DNA of 64,000 bases. Source: JANXUC01 sp964619065. GTDB taxonomy: Bacteria; Acidobacteriota; Terriglobia; Terriglobales; Acidobacteriaceae. Position numbers and translations under genes: made by a program. Below the pieces are notes generated by a model that did not search any database, was not told where the DNA came from, and saw only the letters and a program-made list of their open reading frames with translations. Positions 1-8,469 of the stretch are shown one piece after another (positions within the stretch are counted from its first letter, which is position 1; every line of letters begins with the position of its first letter). The stretch is from NCBI GenBank assembly GCA_964619065.1, contig CAZUCC010000001.1, positions 124,001 to 188,000 on the forward strand, written 5' to 3'.

Positions 1-162
1 ATAGGAGATCATGCCGCCCAGCATGACGAAAACGCCTTGGGCAAAGTTGACGATTCCGCTGGAATTGTAGATGACACTGAATCCAATGCCGACAAGACCA
101 TAGATCAGGCCGACGCCGATGCCATTGACCAGGCTTTGCAGCAGGTAGATTGGATCAGGCAT
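1..162 (-). CDS. Branched-chain amino acid-type ABC transporter permease, LivH family (partial, N-terminus only)
   Basis: The first 54 codons of an integral membrane permease are visible; the rest lies beyond the left edge. The start is MPDPIYLLQ, followed by a hydrophobic stretch rich in Gly (GIGVGLIYGLVGIGF) and the segment NSSGIVNFAQG, which is characteristic of LivH permeases. The ATG overlaps the stop of the upstream ATPase gene by 8 bp, so it is translated with the livG-like gene as the last visible member of the importer operon. By family, LivH and LivM form the membrane channel of HAAT importers. The substrate here is more likely an aromatic acid than an amino acid, inferred from the gene neighbourhood. 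Confidence 0.9.
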   Translation of the reverse strand, partial: MPDPIYLLQSLVNGIGVGLIYGLVGIGFSVIYNSSGIVNFAQGVFVMLGGMISY

Positions 163-925
163 CGAGCCCACCTCCGCCCAAGTAAGCCAGGATCACGTCC
201 TTGTTGGTCTTGACCTGATCGGGTGTGCCCTCAGCGATCTTGCGGCCCGAATCGAGAACTACAATTTTTTGCGCAAGGTTCATCACCAATTCCATATCGT
301 GTTCAATCAACAGCACGGTCACTCCGGATGTATTGATGCGTTGGATCATGGCGGACAGGGCTGCGGTTTCCTGCGGCGTCAGCCCGGCTGCCGGTTCATC
401 CAGCAACAGCAGGGTTGGCTTGGAAGCCAGTGCCCGCGCGAGTTCCAGCAAGCGTTGCTGGCCGTAGCTGAGCTGGCTGGCTTTGACAGTCGCCCTGTTT
501 GCGAGCCCTACGAATTCCAGAATCTCTTCCGTCTCTTTTCTTATGGCCTTTTCCTGCTTACGGATCCAGGGCGGACGTAGCAAGGCAGAAAAGAAACCTC
601 CACGGCTGCGGAGATGAAATCCAACATGGACATTCTCGGCAACGGTGAGATCACGAAAAAGCTCTACCAACTGATACGTGCGGACGAGTCCGAGCCCGGC
701 AACTTTATGCTGCTGCATCCCGGTTATATCTTTGCCCTTGAATCGGACCCGGCCTGAAGTGGGCGGATAATATCCTGAAATTAGATTGAAGAGGGTGCTC
801 TTGCCGGCACCATTCGGGCCGATGAGAGCGAAGATCGCTCCGTCCACCAGATCGAAACTGATGGAATCATTTGCGACGAGTCCGGCAAAGCGCTTGGTCA
901 GTCGATCGAGTGTGAGCAAGGGCAT
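155..925 (-). CDS. ABC transporter ATP-binding protein, LivG family
   Basis: A 256-residue ATPase of the branched-chain amino acid (HAAT) importer family that powers uptake across the inner membrane. Visible motifs are Walker A GPNGAGKST (about residues 36-44), the ABC signature LSYGQQRLLELARAL (near 153), Walker B LLLLDEP (near 175) and a switch His in LLIEHDM. The length and the long insertion after the Q-loop are usual for LivG. It lies 8 bp downstream of the LivM-like permease gene and overlaps the LivH-like gene. The operon also carries LivF, a periplasmic binding protein and an FAH-family enzyme, which argues for import of an aromatic catabolite. Confidence 0.93.
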   Translation of the reverse strand: MPLLTLDRLTKRFAGLVANDSISFDLVDGAIFALIGPNGAGKSTLFNLISGYYPPTSGRVRFKGKDITGMQQHKVAGLGLVRTYQLVELFRDLTVAENVHVGFHLRSRGGFFSALLRPPWIRKQEKAIRKETEEILEFVGLANRATVKASQLSYGQQRLLELARALASKPTLLLLDEPAAGLTPQETAALSAMIQRINTSGVTVLLIEHDMELVMNLAQKIVVLDSGRKIAEGTPDQVKTNKDVILAYLGGGGLDA

Positions 926-933
926 CGTCGGTC

Positions 934-1905
934 CTAGAGTAAGGCCTGCCGCCGGCTTGCACGCGTCGCCAGCGCCGCCAAGCCCCGCGGCGCAAAGATG
1001 AGGATCAGGATCAGGGCCCCGCTGTAGAGGAGGTCCTGATACTCCTTAAAGCTACGAAAGACTTCTGGCAGCAGCGCGACAATCACTGCGCCCAGGAGAG
1101 GACCCCAAACTGTGCCGATGCCTCCCAGAAAAATAATGGTGAAGCTCCACAAAACCATCTGCGGACCAAAAACTTCAGGACTGACGAAACCGACAAAATG
1201 GGCCAGCAGCGAGCCGGCAACCGACGCGTAGCCCGCGGCGATGACAAAGGCCGCGATTTTGTATCGTGTTACATTGATGCCCAACGCTCGCGCGGCATCT
1301 TCGCTTCCGGCAATGGCGCTCAACGCGCGTCCAAAGCGCGAATGCTTGAGGCGGACGGAGATCAGTATTCCCACAATCAGCAGTACAACTAAAGCGCTAA
1401 GCTGAGCACGATCGCTGTCGAGTACGAACGACCCTACACCGACCGGCGGTATGCTCGATATCCCCATATAGCCTTGCGTCAGAGAACGCGCCTGCACCGA
1501 GATCTCATAAGAAATAAGACCAAAGGCGAACGTTGTCATGGCGAGATAGTGCCCGCGCAAGCGCAAGGTGGGGTAGCCGATCAGCCAAGCGGCAAGGCAG
1601 GAGACCATCAGCATCGCCAGAAGCGCCGGCAAGGGACTCCATCCATAAGCGGTGCATAGAATCGCGCTGCCATAGCCACCAATAGCAGCAAAAGCGTTTT
1701 GGCCGAAGGAGATTTGGCCAGCGTAACCCATAAAAAAATTAAGACCTGTGACCAGGATTCCGTAAACGGCGGCAAAGCCAAGGACCGTTATTAAATATCC
1801 CCCATTGACGAAGACGTAGACGAGCAGGGCTAGCGCGACGGCGATACCAAGCAGCAACGGGACGATGCTGCGGCGCTTATCCGAAATAGAAGCGGGTGAG
1901 CTCAT
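934..1905 (-). CDS. Branched-chain amino acid-type ABC transporter permease, LivM family
   Basis: A multi-spanning membrane permease of about 323 residues, partner of the LivH-like protein. The hydrophobic segments and the conserved pieces GLNFFMGYAGQISFGQNAFAAIG and RYKIAAFVIAAG are typical of LivM. The frame stays open up to position 1956, but that extension (MWDLSLRNSPP) is not LivM-like and lies inside the upstream ATPase gene. I therefore place the start at the ATG ending at 1905 (MSSPASISDKRR). No convincing ribosome binding site precedes either start, so translation may depend on coupling to the LivF-like gene, which it overlaps by 29 bp. Confidence 0.88.
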   Translation of the reverse strand: MSSPASISDKRRSIVPLLLGIAVALALLVYVFVNGGYLITVLGFAAVYGILVTGLNFFMGYAGQISFGQNAFAAIGGYGSAILCTAYGWSPLPALLAMLMVSCLAAWLIGYPTLRLRGHYLAMTTFAFGLISYEISVQARSLTQGYMGISSIPPVGVGSFVLDSDRAQLSALVVLLIVGILISVRLKHSRFGRALSAIAGSEDAARALGINVTRYKIAAFVIAAGYASVAGSLLAHFVGFVSPEVFGPQMVLWSFTIIFLGGIGTVWGPLLGAVIVALLPEVFRSFKEYQDLLYSGALILILIFAPRGLAALATRASRRQALL

Positions 1906-2650
1906 GATAGGAAGTGATTTGATCGGCGGCGAGTTCCGCAACGATAGATCCCACAACGACTACGTAAGCGCGACGCGCCAGCTTGAGCGCCAACGGCGCT
2001 TTCTGTTCAGCCAGCAGAACACCAAGCCCTTCTCTGTTGAGCTGACCCAGCGCAGCGAAGATTTCCTCGGCCACGCGCGGCGCCAGCCCCAGGGAGGGCT
2101 CGTCGAGCAACAGCAACTGCGGACCAGCCATCAGCGCCCGGCCCAGCGCCAGCATTTGCTGCTCTCCACCCGACATTGAGGCCGCGACCTGACCCATGCG
2201 CTCGCGCAGCCGTGGGAAAAGCGTAAAGACTCTATCCAGACGGCGTGCCATTTCGGCCCGATTTGCGCCGATGGTATAGGCTCCGAGCGCAAGATTTTCG
2301 CTCACACTCATTTGGCTGAACAGTCCTCTGCCCTCCTGAACCAGGATGATGCCGAGGCGAGCCAGCGCAGCGGTCGTAAGGCGGGTGACGTTCTTGCCTC
2401 GAAACAACTTCCCGCCGCGGCATTCAATCAGCTGCATCACAGCGCGCAACAAAGTTGTCTTACCGGCGCCGTTGGGGCCGACAAGAGTGACCAGTTCTCC
2501 TTCGGCAATACTTAGATGAATATCGCGCACCACCGTCCCACGCCCATATCCGGCCGAAAGACCTCGCAACTCTAACAGCGGCGGGGTCCCCGCTGCGGGG
2601 CCGTTGCGGAGGACCGCTTCAGAGCTAGCGCGCGAGTACGACTTTTCCAT
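1877..2650 (-). CDS. ABC transporter ATP-binding protein, LivF family
   Basis: The second ATPase of the HAAT importer, about 257 residues from the ATG at 2650 (MEKSYSRAS). An upstream in-frame ATG at 2692 would add 14 residues that overlap the binding-protein gene and look unrelated to the family. Walker A GPNGAGKTT, signature MSGGEQQMLALGRAL and Walker B LLLLDEPSLGL are intact. LivF and LivG form the asymmetric ATPase pair of these importers. The gene overlaps both the upstream binding-protein gene (26 bp) and the downstream permease gene, so all five transporter genes behave as one translationally coupled operon. Confidence 0.9.
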   Translation of the reverse strand: MEKSYSRASSEAVLRNGPAAGTPPLLELRGLSAGYGRGTVVRDIHLSIAEGELVTLVGPNGAGKTTLLRAVMQLIECRGGKLFRGKNVTRLTTAALARLGIILVQEGRGLFSQMSVSENLALGAYTIGANRAEMARRLDRVFTLFPRLRERMGQVAASMSGGEQQMLALGRALMAGPQLLLLDEPSLGLAPRVAEEIFAALGQLNREGLGVLLAEQKAPLALKLARRAYVVVVGSIVAELAADQITSYHELTRFYFG

Positions 2651-3755
2651 TCCGAATCCGCCCCAAAGCCAAGGGATTGGTGGTAACCTCATGGGTCGAC
2701 GACGTGAAGTGGTAAACAGCAGCGGCCCCCTGGTAGGGCGGAAGCTGTTCGAGCGCGTCGCGCACCGCAGGACCGCTAACCGATTTCGCCGCCTCGACCG
2801 CCTTGGCCAGCAGCATCACGGAATCCCAGGCATGCGCTGCGACCGAACCATCACGGCCAGGGTATTTTGCGTTCCACTGCTTGAGGAAAACTTCTGTCGC
2901 CTGACGAGCCGGCCCGGTGGGCAGGGCTTCCACAAATTGCGGGGCTTCTGCCACGAAGAAAAAACGCTCTCCCAACGCATCCGCGGCGGCGCGAAACACG
3001 CTGAGGTCGTCCGAGGAGCTGAACAAAGGCAGGTCGAGTCCGAGTTGAGTAAGGTTTTTCGCGGCAGTAACCGTACTTCCGCCCACGCCGACCTTCAGAA
3101 TCGCAGCGCCGCCCGAACTCTTGATATGTCCGATCTGGACGCTGAGGTCGGCATCGTCCTGATTGTAGCTTTGCGTGTCGACAACCTCGATCTTGAATTC
3201 CTGAGCGACCTTGACCGCGAGATCCTTCTGCATCTGGCTATACGGCGTTGCATCGTAGAGGATGCCGACCTTGCGGATCGCGGTGTGATCGCGCAAGTAA
3301 GCGAAGCGCAGCTCAAGTTCGAACCTGGCCGGTAGACGCATGGCGAACATCCAGGTACGTGGCGCCGGGTCATTGGGAAGCACACCGCAGGTTAAGTTGG
3401 GAATTTTCTCCCGCACCACATTGGCGGCTGCCGCGAAATTCCCGGCGGTGACACAGCCGCTGTCAAAGATTTGAACATGATCGGAGCTGATCATCTTCTT
3501 ATAGGCAATCACGGCGTCTTGCGGCTGCGAGTGGTTGTCCCCGACTACGAGTTCGATTTTACGGCCGTTCAACCCACCCTTGGCATTGATCGAGTCGACC
3601 GCCAATGCGACGCCATCGCGCCACGCGTGATCTGTTACCGAAGCGTAACCCGAAAGGCCGACAGGTACGCCAATCTTATAAGTCGAGTCCGCAGCGCACG
3701 CAGGTTGTGCCATGAGCAGCGCCCATCCCACCAAAATTCCCGCAATGTGCTTCAT
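2625..3755 (-). CDS. Periplasmic substrate-binding protein of HAAT-type ABC importer
   Basis: A 376-residue solute-binding protein of the LivJ/LivK-type fold (type I periplasmic binding protein). The start at 3755 is chosen because a GGAGGAAGAA ribosome binding site sits 5-12 bases upstream and the protein then begins with a clean signal peptide, MKHIAGILVGWALLMAQ..ACA, cleaved before ADSTYKIGVP. The segments IGVPVGLSG, DAVIAYKKMISSDHV and AHAWDSVMLLAKAVE are typical of the family. Homologues bind amino acids, amides or aromatic acids. An FAH-family gene shares the operon and a catabolic operator precedes it, so an aromatic acid or ring-cleavage product is the likely ligand (inference). Confidence 0.9.
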   Translation of the reverse strand: MKHIAGILVGWALLMAQPACAADSTYKIGVPVGLSGYASVTDHAWRDGVALAVDSINAKGGLNGRKIELVVGDNHSQPQDAVIAYKKMISSDHVQIFDSGCVTAGNFAAAANVVREKIPNLTCGVLPNDPAPRTWMFAMRLPARFELELRFAYLRDHTAIRKVGILYDATPYSQMQKDLAVKVAQEFKIEVVDTQSYNQDDADLSVQIGHIKSSGGAAILKVGVGGSTVTAAKNLTQLGLDLPLFSSSDDLSVFRAAADALGERFFFVAEAPQFVEALPTGPARQATEVFLKQWNAKYPGRDGSVAAHAWDSVMLLAKAVEAAKSVSGPAVRDALEQLPPYQGAAAVYHFTSSTHEVTTNPLALGRIRNGKVVLAR

Positions 3756-3795
3756 AGCTGTTCTTCCTCCAAAGTTTGGCACTCTTTCTTTGTGG

Positions 3796-4647
3796 TCAGG
3801 CCTCATCCACCACCTCATTTCGCAGTGTGCCTATTTCCGGCACCGAAATTTCGACGACGTCCCCGGCAGATAGCCACCTAGGTGGATCGAAGCGGCTGCC
3901 AGAGCCCGCTGGAGCACCGGTCAGGATCATATCTCCCGGACTCAGCATCGTGAATCTGCTGATGTAAGAAATCAGGAAACGGAACGGAAAAATCATGCTG
4001 GCGGTGGTGTCGTTCTGGCGTACTTCGCCGTTGACGCGCGAAATGAGGCCGAGTGGCCGGGTCAGATCGATTGCATCGCTCGTGACAATGCAGGGACCGA
4101 TACTGCCGGAGCGGTCAAAGTTTTTCCCTTGTGCGGCATTCACTTTCGAATGCTTCATCCAGTCGCGCACTGAGCCTTCGTTAGCCAGTGTGACTCCGAA
4201 AACGTGGTCGAGTGCATTGGCCTCCGTTACATGGCGGCCGGGCTTGCCAATGACGAGCACAATTTCGCCCTCGTAATCCAGCTGTGCCGAAACGCGCGGG
4301 CGCACCAGCGGCTCCCCATGGGCAGCGAAAGAGTCGGGCAGACGAAGGAACAGACTCGGATAGGGTGCGGATGCGCTGGGATCCTGCGGGGGAGCACCGG
4401 GGTCGCGATAGTTCATCCCGACGCAGAGGATCATTCGCGGGTCCGGAATTGGCAGGAGGAGAGACACCTGGTCCAATTCAAATTCGGGGGGCTTGGATTG
4501 CGCGGCAAGATCCAGGGAGAGAGCCCCAGTTTCCAGCGCAGTTCGAAGCGTGTCATGTCCCTGGTGACCCGTGAGATCGACGATTCGGTCGCCGCGCAGC
4601 GCGCCAAACCGGGACTCCCCGCCGACGCGGAAGCTCACCAGCTTCAA
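3796..4647 (-). CDS. Fumarylacetoacetate hydrolase (FAH) family protein, HpaG/HpaH-like
   Basis: A 283-residue soluble FAH-superfamily enzyme. The N-terminal small domain (MKLVSFRVGG) precedes the catalytic domain from about residue 70 (ILCVGMNYRD), with the metal site in DYEGEIVLVIG and a second conserved segment GKNFDRSGSIGP. It ends with IGTLRNEVVDEA, the usual C-terminus. Family members decarboxylate, isomerise or hydrate ring-cleavage products such as 2-hydroxyhepta-2,4-dienedioate. It is the first gene of the importer operon, 40 bp upstream of the binding-protein gene, and is preceded by operator site A. It resembles the FAH half of the fusion at 8964-10454. Which step it performs cannot be decided from sequence alone. 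Confidence 0.88.
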   Translation of the reverse strand: MKLVSFRVGGESRFGALRGDRIVDLTGHQGHDTLRTALETGALSLDLAAQSKPPEFELDQVSLLLPIPDPRMILCVGMNYRDPGAPPQDPSASAPYPSLFLRLPDSFAAHGEPLVRPRVSAQLDYEGEIVLVIGKPGRHVTEANALDHVFGVTLANEGSVRDWMKHSKVNAAQGKNFDRSGSIGPCIVTSDAIDLTRPLGLISRVNGEVRQNDTTASMIFPFRFLISYISRFTMLSPGDMILTGAPAGSGSRFDPPRWLSAGDVVEISVPEIGTLRNEVVDEA

Positions 4648-4717
4648 GGATGGATCTCCCTATCTTTATCTCTCGGGGCGAATCTTTCGAGCGCGGCCGG
4701 GATTGGCGGCCAATTGC

Positions 4718-4752
4718 TTAACATGTTATCTACATCGTCCCCGCGCTGTCAA
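4718..4752 (-). promoter_or_regulatory. Promoter with palindromic operator (site A)
   Basis: On the minus strand TTGACA (4752-4747) is followed after 18 bp by TAACAT (4728-4723). The latter is half of the palindrome TAACATGTTA (4719-4728), 11 of 12 matches to TTAACATGTTAA (4718-4729). It lies about 70 bp upstream of the FAH gene that heads the ABC-importer operon. Any protein on the palindrome would cover the -10, so repression is the expected effect. The likely ligand is the HpaR-type domain encoded at 8964-10454 (inference from the shared motif). Confidence 0.72.
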
Positions 4753-4786
4753 CTTGAGGCAAAGAAATTCGTAAGACTTGGCACGG

Positions 4787-5461
4787 TTAGCCGACGTGTT
4801 CGCGGAATAGTTTCAGCGTTCGCTCCAGCGCAAGAGCAGCGGCTTCCTGATTATAGGCGCTGCGTTCGTCGCAATTGAAGCCGTGTTCCGCCGGATAGAT
4901 GTAGATCGGAATCGCCGGGTCCACGGTCTGCCGGATCATCTCAACCTGGGCCATGGGCGTAGTGTGGTCGCGCTCGGCAAAATGCATCATCACCGGACAC
5001 GCTGGCTTTTCTGTGACGGTTTTTGCAATGCCAATACCGCCATAGTAGGCGCTAGCGGCCGCAAATCCTGTCAACCGTGTTGCCGCCAGCCAAGCCACCG
5101 ACCCGCCCAAACAATATCCGACAATGCCCACTTTTCCGGAAACAGCCACGACGTCCCGCACAGCCGCGACATCCAGCAACATTTGTTCGTAGGTCAGTTG
5201 CTGCCGAGTTGCGCGAGCCTGCGGAAATTCCTCTTCCCCGTAGCCGAATTCCAGGTGCGGCCCCACGCGATCATAGATCGCGGGCGAAATTGCGTGATAC
5301 CCCAATCTCGCATAATCGTCTGTAACCTTGCGGATGTGCCCGTTAAGGCCAAAAATCTCCTGCACCACCACGACTCCGCCGCGAGGTTTGGCGGCAGCTT
5401 TGGCCATATAAGCTTCGAGTTTGTGGCCGTCTGCCGCAGTCAACTGAACTATCTGTCCCAC
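4787..5461 (-). CDS. Dienelactone hydrolase family protein
   Basis: A 224-residue alpha/beta hydrolase of the dienelactone hydrolase family, cytoplasmic. The start is set at GTG 5461 because GAGGGG lies 8 bases upstream and the protein then begins GQIVQLTAADGHKLEAYMA, as family members do. An ATG at 5515 would place the start inside the operator palindrome. The nucleophile motif GYCLGG and the His of AEHGFNCD are present, with Asp expected near CPVMMHFAERD. Known members hydrolyse dienelactones from chloroaromatics. Here the gene is divergent from the deacetylase operon and under site B, so it probably opens a lactone in the aromatic pathway (inference). Confidence 0.85.
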   Translation of the reverse strand: MGQIVQLTAADGHKLEAYMAKAAAKPRGGVVVVQEIFGLNGHIRKVTDDYARLGYHAISPAIYDRVGPHLEFGYGEEEFPQARATRQQLTYEQMLLDVAAVRDVVAVSGKVGIVGYCLGGSVAWLAATRLTGFAAASAYYGGIGIAKTVTEKPACPVMMHFAERDHTTPMAQVEMIRQTVDPAIPIYIYPAEHGFNCDERSAYNQEAAALALERTLKLFREHVG

Positions 5462-5486
5462 GTGGAATGCCCCTCGCCAATCATTC

Positions 5487-5535
5487 TTGAAATTACTTAG
5501 CATGTTATATAACATGCTGCCTGAATGAATGGCAA
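5487..5535. promoter_or_regulatory. Divergent promoters around a 20-bp perfect palindrome (site B)
   Basis: The palindrome AGCATGTTATATAACATGCT (5499-5518) consists of two abutting copies of the TTAACATGTTAA-type motif. Rightward, TTGAAA (5487-5492) plus 17 bp reaches TAACAT (5510-5515), which is inside the palindrome. Leftward, TTGCCA (5535-5530) plus 18 bp reaches TATATA (5511-5506), also inside it. Both the dienelactone hydrolase gene and the deacetylase-FAH-decarboxylase operon would therefore be controlled by one bound regulator. Confidence 0.72.
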
Positions 5536-5648
5536 TAAGAGCGCACGGTCCTGGCGGAAGAGTTTAGGGTAGCTACTACGCGAAGGGGCCGAGGAAGCCT
5601 CCAAGGTTTAGTTCGATAAGGTTCAGCTCGACAAGGAGAACGTGCACA

Positions 5649-6494
5649 ATGGTTCAACAAGTCCCCCGCGGCTGGCCCAAAGGAAAGCCGCTTGCGGTGT
5701 GTATCGATCTAACCATGGAACAATGGTCGGACGGTGTCGCACCCGGATCCAGTCCCATGGTCGCTCCTCTGAAGCCAGGCGTTCTCGACAGGATCGCGAT
5801 CAGCTGGGCCGAATATGGGCCACGAACCGGAATCTACCGCCTGTTAGATATCTGCGAGAGCCTCGGGGTAAAGGCGGGCTGCTTTACCAGCGGCCTGGTT
5901 TGCGACCGCTTCCCGGAAGCTGTGCAACGCGTCGCTCAGGGGGGCCATCGGATTCAGTGTCATGGTTGGTCACAAGACCGTTTTCCCTGCTACTTGGAGC
6001 GTGAAGAGGAGGAAGGCGATCTCACGAAGTGCATTGAGGCATACGTCCGAGTCGCGGGACAACGGCCCACGGGCTACGGAGCCCCGCGCGGTACCGAGAG
6101 TCCCAATACTCGCGAACTCCTCGTGCGGCATGGCTTTCGCTGGTACGCCGAAGCGATGAACTCGGATGTGCCCTACGTGGAGGAAACGCCGGCGGGACCG
6201 CTGGCCATTGTTCCCTTTACGATGGATATCAATGATTTGGCAAACGCCATTCGCTACGGTAACAAGCCGGGAACTTATTTTGAGTCTGTGCGGGACATTC
6301 TTGAGGGCTACGATAGCATTGGCAATCCACACTGGATCATGGCGGTAAAGACACATTCTCACGTCTATGGCCGGCCGCCGGGAGCGATTCAGTTCAGGAA
6401 GGTTCTGGAGTTGCTGCTGAAAACCGATTTTGTATGGATGACGAACCGTGACGAGCTGGCCGATCTGGTTCTGGAGAACAAAATATCTTCATGA
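5649..6494 (+). CDS. Polysaccharide deacetylase (NodB-fold) family hydrolase, PuuE/cyclic-imidase-like
   Basis: A 281-residue protein of the NodB (carbohydrate esterase 4) fold without a signal peptide. The early Asp of VCIDLTMEQW and the His of IQCHGWSQDRF, followed by YLEREEEEGDL, match the PuuE allantoinase/HpPgdA branch, which opens cyclic amides in the cytoplasm rather than acting on cell-wall sugars. AAGGAG lies 10 bases before the ATG. It is the first gene of an operon with an FAH-family gene and a dihydroxyphthalate-decarboxylase-like gene, under site B. The setting suggests hydrolysis of an amide or lactam intermediate; the actual substrate is unknown. Confidence 0.78.
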   Translation: MVQQVPRGWPKGKPLAVCIDLTMEQWSDGVAPGSSPMVAPLKPGVLDRIAISWAEYGPRTGIYRLLDICESLGVKAGCFTSGLVCDRFPEAVQRVAQGGHRIQCHGWSQDRFPCYLEREEEEGDLTKCIEAYVRVAGQRPTGYGAPRGTESPNTRELLVRHGFRWYAEAMNSDVPYVEETPAGPLAIVPFTMDINDLANAIRYGNKPGTYFESVRDILEGYDSIGNPHWIMAVKTHSHVYGRPPGAIQFRKVLELLLKTDFVWMTNRDELADLVLENKISS

Positions 6495-6527
6495 CAAAGC
6501 GGATCAAAGAGCCCGGGGAGGTGTGAC

Positions 6528-7379
6528 ATACGACTCGCTAGCTACAACTTAGCCGGCAAGGAGAGCTATGGTGTGGTGGTCGGCGATCGCATTGCCGATG
6601 TGGGCCGCCCTCTGGGCAGTCGCTATCCAGATTTGCGCAGTCTGTTGCTAGGTGATGGACTGGTGGAGGCAGCGCTGGCGGCACAAGACATGCCGGTAGC
6701 GATTGCCGTCACCGAGGTTGTGTGGCGCCCCGTTATTCCCAACCCCGAAAAAATTCTTTGTGTCGGGTTGAATTTTCTTGAGCACATTCGCGAGACAGGG
6801 AAAAAAGTGGAGGACTATCCGGTCATTTTCTTACGACTGGCTTCGAGCCAGTGCGGCCACTTGCAGCCAATTTTGCGGCCGAATGTTTCCGAGCATCTCG
6901 ACTTCGAAGGTGAGCTCGCGGTCATCATAGGGCGAGGAGGCCGTTACATTCCTTCCGAGACGGCGCTCCAACATGTAAGCGGGTATTCGATTTACAATGA
7001 CGCGTCCGTGCGCGATTGGCAGCGTCACACGCATCAATACACTCCGGGTAAGAACTTCCCTTCTACCGGAGCATTGGGACCGTGGATGGTGACCGCCGAT
7101 GAGATTCCCGATCCAAGAACGCTTCATTTGACCACCCGCTTGAACGGTGAGGTGGTGCAGAGTTGCGGCCTCGACGACCTGCGTTTCACCATCAACCAAC
7201 TCATCAGTTACCTCTCAAGTTTCACCGAACTGGTTCCCGGCGACGTGATAATTACCGGCACACCCAAAGGCGTTGGCGCCGCCCGTAAGCCGCCGCTTTG
7301 GATGAAGCCGGGGGATACCGTGGAAGTCGAGATCAGTTCTATCGGCACGTTGCGGAATCCGATCGCGCAGGAGCCCTAA
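6528..7379 (+). CDS. FAH family protein with apparent ATA start codon
   Basis: An FAH-superfamily enzyme. The first conventional in-frame start is GTG 6573, but the coding frame continues upstream with RLASYNLAGKESYGV, exactly the expected FAH N-terminus. The frame reaches ATA at 6528-6530, preceded by GGGGAGG at 6 bases, and no other start exists before the upstream stop at 6492-6494. Starting at ATA gives 283 residues, the same length as the FAH protein at 3796-4647. Metal-site motif DFEGELAVIIG and GKNFPSTGALGP are intact. Role: hydrolase, decarboxylase or hydratase on a ring-cleavage product. The start is inference; an ATG mutated to ATA or a sequencing error are alternatives. Confidence 0.8.
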   Translation: MRLASYNLAGKESYGVVVGDRIADVGRPLGSRYPDLRSLLLGDGLVEAALAAQDMPVAIAVTEVVWRPVIPNPEKILCVGLNFLEHIRETGKKVEDYPVIFLRLASSQCGHLQPILRPNVSEHLDFEGELAVIIGRGGRYIPSETALQHVSGYSIYNDASVRDWQRHTHQYTPGKNFPSTGALGPWMVTADEIPDPRTLHLTTRLNGEVVQSCGLDDLRFTINQLISYLSSFTELVPGDVIITGTPKGVGAARKPPLWMKPGDTVEVEISSIGTLRNPIAQEP

Positions 7380-7385
7380 ACTCGC

Positions 7386-8393
7386 ATGGCAAAGCTCGAA
7401 ATCACGCTGGCAACCTGGGATTATGACCGTGTAAGACCCATTGTGGACGGGCGGGTGAAGGTCGAAGGCTGCGAGGTCAATTTCATCAAAGTGTCGCCGG
7501 AGGAGTGTTTTCACCGAGCCTGGTATCACCAGGATTTCGACGTCACAGAGATCGGCCTGAGCGGCTACATCATTGCGACCTCACGGGGGAAGGGCCTGGG
7601 CGGCGTCAGCCCCTACGTTGGCATTCCTATATTTCTGTCGCGCTCCTTCCGCTGCTCGGGGATTTATATTCGTACCGACCGCGGCATTGAACGCCCGCAA
7701 GATCTGAAGGGCAAGAAGGTGGGCGTGCCCGAATATCAGATCACAGCCGCGGTATGGTCGCGCGGTTTCCTCTCCGATGAATATGGCGTAAGGGCGGAAG
7801 ACATGATCTGGATGCAGGGCAGCATGGACAATCCCGGCCGCAAGGATAAATGGCCCAACAATCTGCCCGAGGGCTTTCCGTTGCATCATCTCGATCCCGG
7901 CCAGACTATCAACGAACTGCTGGTCCGGGGCGAACTCGACGCCTTCATCGGCCCGCGCACTCCGCGCAGCTATCGCGATGGCAAGACACCAGTGCGGCGG
8001 ATGTTCGAGGACTTCGAAACGGTGGAGAAGGACTACTACCGCCGCAGCAAAATCTTTCCCATCATGCATCCTGTCGGTATCCGGCGCGAACTCTATGAAA
8101 AACATCCCTGGCTCGCCCTCAACCTCTATCAGGCGTTTTCCGAGGCCAAGCGCATTAGCCAAGCCGAGATGTTTGAGACGGCGGCGCTGAAGATTGGGAT
8201 GCCCTGGATCGTGAGCGCGGCCCTGTCGGCACAGGAAGTAATGGGACCGGACATCTTTCCGTATGGTGTCGAGGCCAGCCGTCCGACGCTCGAGGCGGCA
8301 ATTCGTTATTCGATGGAGCAGTACATGGCAGTCCGCCCCGTCACCATCGAGGAAATGTTTCCACCGAACACCTTGAGTGAACCAAAGACCTGA
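7386..8393 (+). CDS. 4,5-dihydroxyphthalate decarboxylase-like protein
   Basis: A 335-residue protein with the periplasmic-binding-protein-like fold of Pht5-type decarboxylases and no signal peptide, hence cytoplasmic. Recognisable segments are LATWDYDRVRPIVDGRV at the N-terminus, GVPEYQITAAVWSRGFLSDEYGV in the middle and KIFPIMHPVGIRRELYEKHPWLA near residue 220. Characterised members convert 4,5-dihydroxyphthalate to protocatechuate. The neighbouring FAH gene ends 6 bp upstream, so the two are co-transcribed. A paralogue lies at 35933-36925. Many proteins of this family are uncharacterised, so the substrate assignment is tentative. Confidence 0.75.
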   Translation: MAKLEITLATWDYDRVRPIVDGRVKVEGCEVNFIKVSPEECFHRAWYHQDFDVTEIGLSGYIIATSRGKGLGGVSPYVGIPIFLSRSFRCSGIYIRTDRGIERPQDLKGKKVGVPEYQITAAVWSRGFLSDEYGVRAEDMIWMQGSMDNPGRKDKWPNNLPEGFPLHHLDPGQTINELLVRGELDAFIGPRTPRSYRDGKTPVRRMFEDFETVEKDYYRRSKIFPIMHPVGIRRELYEKHPWLALNLYQAFSEAKRISQAEMFETAALKIGMPWIVSAALSAQEVMGPDIFPYGVEASRPTLEAAIRYSMEQYMAVRPVTIEEMFPPNTLSEPKT

Positions 8394-8469
8394 GCGCTCT
8401 GTCGCTGAAATCCAGGAGCAAGGGCGATTCCAGGGAAATTCCAGAAACAGCCCCCGCTCCAAAGCGGCC

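Noticed and set aside
6967..6978. CAACATGTAAG-like sequence as a sixth operator
   Set aside because: It lies inside an FAH coding sequence, matches the palindrome poorly and has no promoter near.
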